The notes under the pieces: model-generated | The model's input: the letters and a program-made list of their open reading frames with translations, nothing else | The model's database searches: none | Told to the model about the DNA's origin: nothing | Translations under genes and position numbers: made by a program | Shown: positions 24,774 through 32,628 of the stretch, piece by piece | Layout of the letters: every line of letters starts with the position of its first letter | Position numbering within the stretch: position 1 is the first letter of the stretch | Source: an uncultured Bacteroidales bacterium | GTDB taxonomy: Bacteria; Bacteroidota; Bacteroidia; Bacteroidales; UBA932 | Direction of reading: 5' to 3' | Length of the DNA: 49,654 nt | NCBI GenBank assembly: GCA_900320795.1 | Contig: ONTQ01000009.1 | Coordinates: 1 to 49,654 of the forward strand

Positions 24774-25919
24774 CTAAATCAGCGAAACCAGCAGAAAGAG
24801 GAAGTGGGCGATGACTCCGGCGCAGAGTCCGGCGATGGCATGCGCGCCGATGGCTTTGGAAATCACCTTGCGGTATCCCAGAGAATCCAGCATGGCGGTG
24901 TGGGTGGAGAGGAAGCCGCTCCAGCACATGCCGATGGCGGTAAACACCGCAATGGCATTGCCGTCCAGGATGCCCGCCGCGTTGAAGGTGGGCAGCAGGC
25001 CCAGCGACGCGCCTACGGCGCCGAGGGCCGTCATCGGGAAGGCGATGAGCTCCATGTGCTCGAAGCCGAAGAGCCATTCGAACACCCAGTGAATCTTCTC
25101 GGCCAGCCAGGGCAGGATGGGAACGCCCTGGGATGAAGAACCGTCGTAAACGCCGGAAGGACCGGCGCCGAAGGTAATCATGATCACCGCCGTGGTGATG
25201 ATGAGAACGCCGGGGATGATTTGGAGGCCCAGTTCCACACCGTTCTTGCCGCCGTCCAGAACAGCGTTAAGGAAACGCATGAAGATGCCGTCTTTCCGAA
25301 CCTCTTCAACCGGCTCATCCTCAAGAGTTTCAGCCACGGCTCCCTGTACGGGGGAATCCAGTTTCGGATAGGTTTTAAGGCAGCTGTGCTGCATGATTCG
25401 GGTGCTGATGACGGAGCCGCAGAAAGCGCCGAACAGGCCCACCAGGGCGCCGGTGAGTTGCCCGTAGCCAATCATGGTAATCATCACAACGAAGCCCATG
25501 CCGAATGCCGTGCCGAAGTTGGTAAGGGAAATGAGCTGGTATTTCTTGAAATAAGAACTGAAGGTCTTGTCCTTGGACAGGGCGATAATGGCCGGATTGT
25601 CGGACAGGAAGGTCATCACGGCGCCCAGGGCCGCCACGCCGGGCAGGTTGTACAAAGGTTTCATGAGCGGGCGCAGGAAACGCTCCAGCAGGGTGACTAC
25701 ACCGAACTCCGACATCAACTTGGACAGCGCACCGGTCAGCACGGTAATGCCCATGAGGTAGAACACCGTATTGAGCAGCAGGTCGTGCGCGGTGTTCATG
25801 ATGGTCTTGAGCATGTTGCCGCTTCCCATCCGGGAGCCCAGCAGGGAGAAGACCGTTACCAGGACCAGGAGGAATATCAGGGCTTCAACCGTTGATCGAC
25901 GGAGATGCAATTTTTTCAT
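24774..25919 (-). CDS. Nucleoside-recognition (Gate) domain membrane protein, YjiH-like
   Basis: 381 residues with about nine hydrophobic segments. Two Gate-type repeats are recognisable: GALSKLMSEFGVVTLLERFL with a downstream MTFLSDNPAIIAL, and a second half with GLQIIPGVLIITTAVIMI. The family is linked to export or uptake of small solutes, possibly nucleosides, but no substrate is proven. It follows the outer-membrane barrel gene after 6 bases on the same strand, so a porin and inner-membrane carrier may serve the same solute. A hydrophilic loop (about 185-210) separates the halves. Confidence 0.7.
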   Translation of the reverse strand: MKKLHLRRSTVEALIFLLVLVTVFSLLGSRMGSGNMLKTIMNTAHDLLLNTVFYLMGITVLTGALSKLMSEFGVVTLLERFLRPLMKPLYNLPGVAALGAVMTFLSDNPAIIALSKDKTFSSYFKKYQLISLTNFGTAFGMGFVVMITMIGYGQLTGALVGLFGAFCGSVISTRIMQHSCLKTYPKLDSPVQGAVAETLEDEPVEEVRKDGIFMRFLNAVLDGGKNGVELGLQIIPGVLIITTAVIMITFGAGPSGVYDGSSSQGVPILPWLAEKIHWVFEWLFGFEHMELIAFPMTALGAVGASLGLLPTFNAAGILDGNAIAVFTAIGMCWSGFLSTHTAMLDSLGYRKVISKAIGAHAIAGLCAGVIAHFLFLLVSLI

Positions 25920-25925
25920 AATCAG

Positions 25926-26900
25926 TTACTTGACAATGTGCAGGCGGAACGTGAGACCCAGGCTGAGATTGAGTTTCCGGCTCCGGTCATCGGCCCAGCC
26001 CACAAGGTGCAGGCGGATATTCCGGTTCCCGAGAGGATAATACTCCAAGCCACCGCCGCCAAAGAGATAGCGGGTGCCGGGGGCCACGGTAAGGTCATAG
26101 GCGATACCGTCGGGGCCGATGTTGGCGGCGTCGTTGAAGTCCCATCCCCCCTTGGCAAAAAGGAGCCACTGGCTGTGGATGCGGTATTCCAGCCGGGCCA
26201 CCACGGAGCCGTCAAAACCGGCCGACTTCTGGATCAGGGAACGGCGGTACATCAGGTCCAGTTCCAAGGCAGCCGGCCCCACTTCGAAGCGGTTGCCGAG
26301 TGCCAGATAAGCCATATGGTGGTGATAGGGATCGTCCATCCAGTTGAGCCCCCAGATTGTTTTCCACCAGGGCGCGAACTGCCCCAACCAGCCCAGGCTG
26401 GCGTTGAATACGTCGGGGTTCCCCATGTGCAGGAGCGAGTGGCTGAATTGCAGTTGGAGAAGCTGCTCCTCGGAAGGGTGGTACATGAGCGTTCCGCCCA
26501 GGGCATACACCTGCGCAATGGTGTTGCAGAAGTCGTTCCAATAATAAAGGTCCACCGGGGTGTCGTCCCATTCATACCCGCCGATGTGGATGGGCAGTTT
26601 GCCGGCGTTGACGCTCCACTTCGGGGCGAAATCCCAGGTGAGGGACAGAATGTCGGTGGCGTTGAGGGGGTTCTTGGCGTCGTAGAAGGGTTTGGTGAAA
26701 CGCTGACGGAGCTGATAGGTGAGGGTGGGGGTGATTTTCCCCTTCACATGCAGGTTCAGATGGTCTCCGCTGAGGGAAGCCTTATCTCCGGTCAGACGCC
26801 CGCTGGCGCGGGCGTCAAAAAATACATATTCCACCTGGGCATGGGCCAGAAGGCCTGTGGCCAGGAGAATGAGAAGGCTCAGAAGGGTTTTTCTCATCAA
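25926..26900 (-). CDS. Outer-membrane beta-barrel / porin-like protein
   Basis: 324 residues with a signal peptide (MRKTLLSLLILLATGLLAHAQ; the start may be 26900 or 26897). The mature chain has alternating aromatic and polar strands, for example SGDHLNLHVKGKITPTLTYQLRQRF, and ends LSLGLTFRLHIVK, as in beta-barrels. It resembles Bacteroidota porins related to the OprO/P group, though I cannot assign a family firmly. It heads a two-gene unit with the Gate-domain inner-membrane protein (6-base gap). A minus-strand -7 box at 26920-26927 drives it. Confidence 0.65.
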   Translation of the reverse strand: MMRKTLLSLLILLATGLLAHAQVEYVFFDARASGRLTGDKASLSGDHLNLHVKGKITPTLTYQLRQRFTKPFYDAKNPLNATDILSLTWDFAPKWSVNAGKLPIHIGGYEWDDTPVDLYYWNDFCNTIAQVYALGGTLMYHPSEEQLLQLQFSHSLLHMGNPDVFNASLGWLGQFAPWWKTIWGLNWMDDPYHHHMAYLALGNRFEVGPAALELDLMYRRSLIQKSAGFDGSVVARLEYRIHSQWLLFAKGGWDFNDAANIGPDGIAYDLTVAPGTRYLFGGGGLEYYPLGNRNIRLHLVGWADDRSRKLNLSLGLTFRLHIVK

Positions 26901-26919
26901 GTCTTGTGGTTAGCGAAGG

Positions 26920-26948
26920 CAAAGATAGCAATAAAATACGTACCTTTG
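26920..26948. promoter_or_regulatory. Divergent promoter pair, porin-like gene and U32 gene
   Basis: CAAAGATA at 26920-26927 gives a minus-strand TATCTTTG; TACCTTTG at 26941-26948 is the plus-strand -7 box. Thirteen bases separate them, as at 23104-23132. The U32 ATG lies 6 bases after the plus box. Confidence 0.65.
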
Positions 26949-26954
26949 CAGCCT

Positions 26955-28247
26955 ATGCAGAAAAAAGAATTGGAAATTATGGCGCCCGCCGGCAGTTTCG
27001 ACTGCCTTGCCGCCGCGATCGAAGGAGGGGCGGATTCCGTTTATTTCGGAATCGGCCGGCTGAACATGCGTTCGCATTCGGCCAATAACTTCTCCCGGGA
27101 AGACTTGCCGGAGATTATGCGCATCTGCCGGGCCTATGGCATCAAAGCCTACATGACGCTGAATATCACCCTGTACGGAGAAGACCTTCCGGCCGCCTAT
27201 GAGACGCTGGACGCCGCCAGGGCCGCCGGGGTGGATGCCGTCATCGCCTCCGACATGGCCTGTATCCTCTATTGCCGGAAAATCGGCCTGGAAGTGCATA
27301 TTTCCACGCAGCTGAGCATTTCCAACGTGGAAGCCCTGCGGTTCTACGCCCAGTGGGCCGATGTAGTGGTCCTGGCCCGCGAACTGAACCTGGATCAGGT
27401 GAAAGCCATCCACGAGGCCATTGCGGCCGAACACATTACCGGACCTTCCGGAAACCTGGTCCGGATTGAGATGTTTGCCCACGGGGCCTTCTGCATGGCC
27501 GTTTCGGGCAAATGCTACCTGTCCCTGGCCGCCTATGGGGAAAGTGCCAACCGGGGCGCCTGCATGCAGGTTTGCCGCCGGGGCTACCGGGTCACCGACT
27601 ACGAAACCGGCAACGAAATCCACATCGACAACAAATACATGATGTCGCCCAAGGACCTCTGCACCATCGCGTTTGTGGACAAGTTCGTGGAGGCCGGCGT
27701 GAAGGTTTTCAAGATCGAAGGCCGTGCCCGCAGCGCCGATTATGTAAAAACTACCGCCGAATGCTACCGCCGGGCGGCCGATGCCGTGGCCGAAGGCACC
27801 TTCACGGCTGAGCTGGGCGCTTCGCTGAAAGAGCGTCTGGCCACCGTCTTCAACCGGGGCTTCTGGGACGGCTACTACCTGGGCGCCAAACTGGGAGAAT
27901 GGAGTGCCCGGTACGGCTCCCATGCCACCCGCCAGAAGGTATATGTAGGAAAGGTAACCAATTGGTTCGCACGCATTAACGTGGTGGAAATCCAGGTGGA
28001 AGCCGTGGACCTGCACGCCGGGGACAACCTTCTTTTCATCGGCCGTACCACCGGTATGCTGGAAGTAAAGGCCGATGAACTCCGCGTCGATCTGGAGCCC
28101 GCCGCCGTGTGTCCCCAGGGCGTCCGCTGTTCCGTAGCCGTCCCGCTGGACGCCATGCCCGAAGACCACATCAACCCGGACGCCGCCCCTCATGAGCGCA
28201 TCCACCCCCGCCGTGGAGACAAAGTCTTCCTTTGGCGGGAGGTTTAG
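26955..28247 (+). CDS. U32 family protein, TrhP/YegQ-like (tRNA hydroxylation)
   Basis: 430 residues from the ATG at 26955, right after a TACCTTTG -7 box; the longer open frame upstream is not coding. It begins ELEIMAPAGSFDCLAAAIEGGADSVYFG and has the U32 signature EMFAHGAFCMAVSGKCYLS at about 174-192, with GRARSADYVKTTAECYR later. TrhP in E. coli helps make 5-hydroxyuridine at tRNA position 34 from prephenate-derived chemistry; older annotation calls the family peptidase U32. The C-terminal domain carries a beta-barrel-like extension. It stands just ahead of the rnr promoter and may be a single-gene unit. Confidence 0.87.
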   Translation: MQKKELEIMAPAGSFDCLAAAIEGGADSVYFGIGRLNMRSHSANNFSREDLPEIMRICRAYGIKAYMTLNITLYGEDLPAAYETLDAARAAGVDAVIASDMACILYCRKIGLEVHISTQLSISNVEALRFYAQWADVVVLARELNLDQVKAIHEAIAAEHITGPSGNLVRIEMFAHGAFCMAVSGKCYLSLAAYGESANRGACMQVCRRGYRVTDYETGNEIHIDNKYMMSPKDLCTIAFVDKFVEAGVKVFKIEGRARSADYVKTTAECYRRAADAVAEGTFTAELGASLKERLATVFNRGFWDGYYLGAKLGEWSARYGSHATRQKVYVGKVTNWFARINVVEIQVEAVDLHAGDNLLFIGRTTGMLEVKADELRVDLEPAAVCPQGVRCSVAVPLDAMPEDHINPDAAPHERIHPRRGDKVFLWREV

Positions 28248-28258
28248 CAAAATATGCG

Positions 28259-28266
28259 TATCTTTG
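28259..28266 (+). promoter_or_regulatory. -7 box of the rnr-glycosidase run
   Basis: TATCTTTG fits TAnnTTTG. Transcription would begin near 28273, downstream of the in-frame ATG at 28254, so ATG 28287 is the better start for rnr. Confidence 0.6.
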
Positions 28267-28267
28267 T

Positions 28268-28283
28268 ACTCGATAAATCGAGT
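28268..28283. promoter_or_regulatory. Operator-like palindrome at the rnr promoter
   Basis: ACTCGAT-AA-ATCGAGT has perfect 7-base arms. It lies just downstream of the -7 box, over the expected transcription start, and 3 bases before the rnr ATG. Size and place fit a LacI-family operator or a 5' mRNA hairpin. Confidence 0.55.
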
Positions 28284-28286
28284 AAC

Positions 28287-30323
28287 ATGTCCAAACGCAA
28301 GAACAGTCCCAACCGGAAGAACCACAAGAAAAAACGCATCATCCCCGAATTCGAGGGAATCATCCAGATGACCCGCGAAGGGTTTGCCTTCGTACACATC
28401 GAGGGACAGGATGAAGATGTCTATGTAAAAGCCAGCAAAACGCGCGGAGCCTTGCACGGGGACCGCGTACGGGTGGCTGTGACCCAGGAGAAGACCGGCG
28501 TAGCCAAACGCCGCAGCGGGGAAGTCATCGCCATCCTGGAGCGCTCCGGAAAGCCTTTCGTGGGGATTCTCCACATCGTCGGCAAGCAGGCCTGGGTGCT
28601 CATGAGTTCCAAGACCATGCCGTACGACATCCAGGTCCCGGTTCCGGAAGGCGGACAGCGGGGCATGAAGGTGGCGGCCGTCGTGGACGGCTGGGAAAGG
28701 GGCGCCAACTGTCCCAGCGGCCATGTGGTGGATGTGCTGGGCATGCCCGGTGAGAACGAGACCGAGATGCACGCCATCCTGGCGGAGTTCGGCCTTCCCT
28801 ACCGTTTCGAAAAGGCCGTGGAGAATGCGGCCGACCAGATTCCCGACACCATCACCGACAAGGACCGGAAGGGCCGGAAGGACTTCCGGGAGGTGCTTAC
28901 CTTCACCATCGACCCCACGGACGCCAAGGACTTCGACGACGCCCTGAGTTTCCGCAAACTGGAAAACGGCAACTATGAAGTGGGCGTCCATATTGCCGAT
29001 GTCACCTATTACGTGCATCCCGGCACGGCGGTGGACAAGGAGGCCCAGGCGCGCGGGACGTCCGTCTATCTGGTGGACCGCACCGTCCCCATGCTTCCGG
29101 AGAAACTCTCCAACAAACTGTGCTCCCTGCGTCCCGGGGAAGAGAAACTCTGCTTCTCGGCCGTCTTTGAGATTACCCCCCAGGCCAAGGTCATCAACCC
29201 CTGGTTCGGCCGCACGGAAATCATTTCCGACTACCGCTTCGACTACGAAGGCGCCCAGGCCATCATCGACGCCGGGGCCGATGCCATGAAGCAGGAATTC
29301 GGCGCCGGGACGGAGTGCGGCCTTGTGCCGGAAGCCGTGAAAGAGGCCGTCCTCACCCTGAACGGACTGGCGCTGACGCTTCGCAAACGCCGCTTCGACA
29401 ACGGTGCCGTGAACTTCGACCGGCCGGAAATGAAGGTGGATATCGATGAGAACGGCAAGCCCGTCGGCGTCCATCAGAAGTTCTCCCGGGAAGCCAACTG
29501 GCTCATCGAAGAGTTCATGCTGCTCGCCAACCGCTCCGTGGCGGAATTCGTGGCCACCGGCGGCAAGATGGGCGGCAAGGCGCTCTCCAAGGCCAAGACC
29601 TTCGTTTACCGTATTCATGACGAGCCCAACCTGGAGAAACTGAGCGGACTGAGGGATTTCGCCAGCCATTTCGGCTACAAGGTGGGCTCCATCGAGAACG
29701 GCAGGGAGATTGCCAAGACCCTCAACGGCCTCATGGTGGACGCCAAGGACAAGCCCGAGCTGGGCGCCATCCAGATTCTGGCCCTCCACTCCATGGCCAA
29801 AGCCTGCTACTCGACGGACAATATCGGCCACTACGGCCTGGCGTTCCGCTTCTATACGCACTTCACCTCCCCCATCCGCCGCTATCCCGACATGATGGTC
29901 CACCGCCTGCTCTCGCAATACCTGGGCGGCGGCGATTCGGCCAATCTGGACTACTACACCCTCCAGTGCAAGCATGCCTCGGAGCGCGAAGTGGTGGCCG
30001 CCGAGGCCGAGCGGGAAAGCATCAAGTACAAGATGGTGGAATTCATGCAGGACAAGGTGGGACAGGAGTTTGACGGCCATATCTCCGGCGTCACGGAATG
30101 GGGTGTCTATGTAGAGATCGAGCCCACCAAGATCGAGGGCATGGTCCCCTACCGCACCATCAAGAGCGATTTCTTCGTGTTCGACGAGGACCATTACCGC
30201 GCCGTGGGCCGGAGGACCCACCGTTCCCTCCGTCTGGGAGACCCCATCCGCATCCGCGTGAAGGGCACTTCCCTGGAGCAGAAACTTCTGGACTACGAAA
30301 TGGTGGAAGACATAACGGAATAA
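28287..30323 (+). CDS. rnr: Ribonuclease R
   Basis: 678 residues from ATG 28287. The N-terminus is lysine- and arginine-rich (SKRKNSPNRKNHKKKR). Cold-shock domains follow; the RNB nuclease domain has the metal-binding acidic cluster TIDPTDAKDFDDALSF, then VGVHIADVTYYV and YTHFTSPIRRYPDMMVHR. An S1 domain sits near the C-terminus (GQEFDGHISGVTEWGVYVEIE). It degrades structured RNA from the 3' end in the cytoplasm. Only 4 bases separate it from the GH3 gene, and the next six genes all overlap or abut, so this housekeeping RNase may be the promoter-proximal gene of a carbohydrate operon. The palindrome at 28268-28283 lies directly upstream. Confidence 0.95.
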   Translation: MSKRKNSPNRKNHKKKRIIPEFEGIIQMTREGFAFVHIEGQDEDVYVKASKTRGALHGDRVRVAVTQEKTGVAKRRSGEVIAILERSGKPFVGILHIVGKQAWVLMSSKTMPYDIQVPVPEGGQRGMKVAAVVDGWERGANCPSGHVVDVLGMPGENETEMHAILAEFGLPYRFEKAVENAADQIPDTITDKDRKGRKDFREVLTFTIDPTDAKDFDDALSFRKLENGNYEVGVHIADVTYYVHPGTAVDKEAQARGTSVYLVDRTVPMLPEKLSNKLCSLRPGEEKLCFSAVFEITPQAKVINPWFGRTEIISDYRFDYEGAQAIIDAGADAMKQEFGAGTECGLVPEAVKEAVLTLNGLALTLRKRRFDNGAVNFDRPEMKVDIDENGKPVGVHQKFSREANWLIEEFMLLANRSVAEFVATGGKMGGKALSKAKTFVYRIHDEPNLEKLSGLRDFASHFGYKVGSIENGREIAKTLNGLMVDAKDKPELGAIQILALHSMAKACYSTDNIGHYGLAFRFYTHFTSPIRRYPDMMVHRLLSQYLGGGDSANLDYYTLQCKHASEREVVAAEAERESIKYKMVEFMQDKVGQEFDGHISGVTEWGVYVEIEPTKIEGMVPYRTIKSDFFVFDEDHYRAVGRRTHRSLRLGDPIRIRVKGTSLEQKLLDYEMVEDITE

Positions 30324-30327
30324 GCCT

Positions 30328-32628
30328 ATGAAACAATGGATGATGGCCGGTGCAGCCGCCGCTTTGTTGCTGGCCGCCTGCGGGGAGAAGACCCCCCTGT
30401 ACAAAGACGCCTCCCGAACGGCCGAAGAGAGGGCCGATGACCTGATCGGCCGGATGACGGTGGAAGAGAAACTGGGGCAGCTCCTCTGTCCCCTGGGCTG
30501 GCCCATGTACGAGAAGGTGGACGGCGACGTGCGCATCACCGACAACTACCGCAAATTCATCCAGGAGCAGCACGGAGGCATGCTCTGGGGCGCGTTCCGG
30601 GCCGATCCCTGGACCCGCAAGACGCTGGAGAACGGCCTCAACCCGGCCCTCGCGGTAAAGGCCTTCAACGCCTTCCAGCACTATGCCATCGACTCCACGC
30701 GCCTGGGCATTCCCATCCTGCTGGCGGAAGAGGCGCCGCACGGCCACATGGCCATCGGCACCACCGTATTCCCCACCTCCATCGGCCTCAGCGCCACCTG
30801 GGATCCGGAACTGATCCGGAAAGTGGGCGAGGTCATCGGTGACGAACTCATGGCCGTGGGCGGAACCATCGGCTACGGACCGGTGATAGACCTGTCCCGC
30901 GAACCCCGCTGGTCCCGCGTGGAAGAGACCTACGGCGAAGACGTGTTCCTGACCGCCGAGATGGCCGGCGCCCTGGTTCGGGGAACCTCCTCCCGAGGCG
31001 TCATCTCCACCCTGAAGCATTTCGTGGCGTACGGCATCCCCGAAGGCGGCCACAACGGCAGCCCCAGCCACATCGGCATCCGGGACCTGGAAGAGAACGT
31101 GCTGCCTACTTTCAAGGCCGCCATCGATGCCGGCGCCCTGAGCGTGATGACCAGTTACAACTCTATCGACGGCATCCCCACCACCTGCAACAGGGAGCTT
31201 CTCACTGGCGTGCTGCACGACCGCTGGAACTTCGACGGCTTTGTGGTAAGCGACCTGGAGAGCATCGACGGTATCTTCACCAGCCACCGCGTGGCCAAAG
31301 ACCGGCAGGAGGCGGGCGAGATGGCCCTCAACGCCGGCGTGGACGTGGATCTGGGCGCCCACTGCTTCTCCCTCCTCAAAGAGTCCGTGGAAGAGGGCCG
31401 CGTGCCCATGGCCACCCTGGACCGTGCCGTGAAGCGGGTGCTCGTAAGAAAATTCAAGGCGGGGCTCTTTGACCATCCGTATCTCCCGGAAGACAGCGCC
31501 CGCGAGGTCCGCAGCCCGCAGCACGTGGCCGTGGCCGCCCAGGTGGCCCGGGAAAGCGTTACCCTTCTGAAAAACAGCGGCGTACTGCCGCTCAAGGCCG
31601 GCACGCGGATTGCCCTCGTGGGCCCCAATGCCGACAATATGTACAACCAGCTGGGAGACTATACCGCTCCGCAGGATCCGGACAATATCGTCACCATGCT
31701 GGAGGGCCTGAAGAACGGCGGGGCCGCCGTCACCTACGTGAAGGGCTGCGCCGTACGCGACACCCGCTCCAACACCATCGCGGAAGCCGTGCAGGCAGCC
31801 CGCCGCTCAGATGTGGTGGTGGCCGTGGTGGGCGGTTCGTCGGCCCGCGACTTCAAGACCAAGTACATTGACACCGGCGCGGCGGTGGTGGACCAGACCG
31901 CCGTCTCCGACATGGATGCCGGCGAAGGCTTCGACCGCAGCACGCTGGACCTCCTGGGTCTGCAGCTCCCGCTCCTGAAAGAACTGAAAGCCACCGGGAA
32001 ACCGCTGGTGGTGGTGTATATCGAAGGCCGTCCGCTGGACAAGAACTGGGCAGCCGCAGAGGCCGACGCCCTCCTCACCCTCTGGTATCCCGGACAGGAA
32101 GGCGGCACGGCCCTCTCCGATGTCCTCCTGGGCCGCTACAACCCGGCCGGACGCCTTTCCGTGAGCGTTCCCCGCAGCGTGGGCCAGCTCCCGGTCTATT
32201 ACAACCGTAAGATGCCCTACAGCCACGACTACGTGGAAGTGTCGCAGACGCCCCTGTATCCCTTCGGATACGGACTCAGCTACACCACGTTCGAGTACGC
32301 CAACCTGAAGACGGAGATGTCCGACGGGCAGGACGCCACGGTGAGCGTGGATGTCACCAATACCGGAGCCCTGGCGGGTGACGAGGTGGTACAGGTGTAC
32401 GTGCGGGACCTCGTGGCCTCCACCGTGCGGCCGAGAAAGCAACTCTGCGCCTTCCGGAGGGTACGCATCGGCCCCGGAGAGACCGTCACCGTGACGCTTC
32501 CCGTGCAGCGCAGCGCCTTCGAGCTGGTGAACGCAGCCTGTGAGCGCGTTGTGGAAAGCGGCGAATTTGAAATCCAGGTGGGAGCCTCTTCGGAGGATAT
32601 TCGCCAAAAAATAACAATAAGTCTATGA
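30328..32628 (+). CDS. Beta-glucosidase-type GH3, lipoprotein
   Basis: 766 residues. MKQWMMAGAAAALLLAAC ends in a lipobox cysteine, so it is lipid-anchored. The N-terminal barrel carries RADDLIGRMTVEEKLGQLL, KHFVAYGIPEGGHNG and the nucleophile region FVVSDLESIDG with D309. The second alpha/beta domain and a fibronectin-III-like C-terminal domain (YVRDLVASTVRPRKQL) follow. GH3 enzymes remove terminal beta-linked sugars; beta-glucosidase, xylosidase and related activities cannot be separated by eye. The stop overlaps the GH2 ATG as ATGA. Confidence 0.92.
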   Translation: MKQWMMAGAAAALLLAACGEKTPLYKDASRTAEERADDLIGRMTVEEKLGQLLCPLGWPMYEKVDGDVRITDNYRKFIQEQHGGMLWGAFRADPWTRKTLENGLNPALAVKAFNAFQHYAIDSTRLGIPILLAEEAPHGHMAIGTTVFPTSIGLSATWDPELIRKVGEVIGDELMAVGGTIGYGPVIDLSREPRWSRVEETYGEDVFLTAEMAGALVRGTSSRGVISTLKHFVAYGIPEGGHNGSPSHIGIRDLEENVLPTFKAAIDAGALSVMTSYNSIDGIPTTCNRELLTGVLHDRWNFDGFVVSDLESIDGIFTSHRVAKDRQEAGEMALNAGVDVDLGAHCFSLLKESVEEGRVPMATLDRAVKRVLVRKFKAGLFDHPYLPEDSAREVRSPQHVAVAAQVARESVTLLKNSGVLPLKAGTRIALVGPNADNMYNQLGDYTAPQDPDNIVTMLEGLKNGGAAVTYVKGCAVRDTRSNTIAEAVQAARRSDVVVAVVGGSSARDFKTKYIDTGAAVVDQTAVSDMDAGEGFDRSTLDLLGLQLPLLKELKATGKPLVVVYIEGRPLDKNWAAAEADALLTLWYPGQEGGTALSDVLLGRYNPAGRLSVSVPRSVGQLPVYYNRKMPYSHDYVEVSQTPLYPFGYGLSYTTFEYANLKTEMSDGQDATVSVDVTNTGALAGDEVVQVYVRDLVASTVRPRKQLCAFRRVRIGPGETVTVTLPVQRSAFELVNAACERVVESGEFEIQVGASSEDIRQKITISL

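Noticed and set aside
25905-26954. N-terminal extension of the U32 protein by over 300 residues
   Set aside because: It overlaps the porin-like gene on the other strand and lies upstream of the promoter; the family starts at the downstream ATG.
26910-30545. Very long open frame on the minus strand across the U32 and rnr genes
   Set aside because: It overlaps two certain genes on the other strand and has a low-complexity, histidine- and glycine-rich composition typical of shadow frames.
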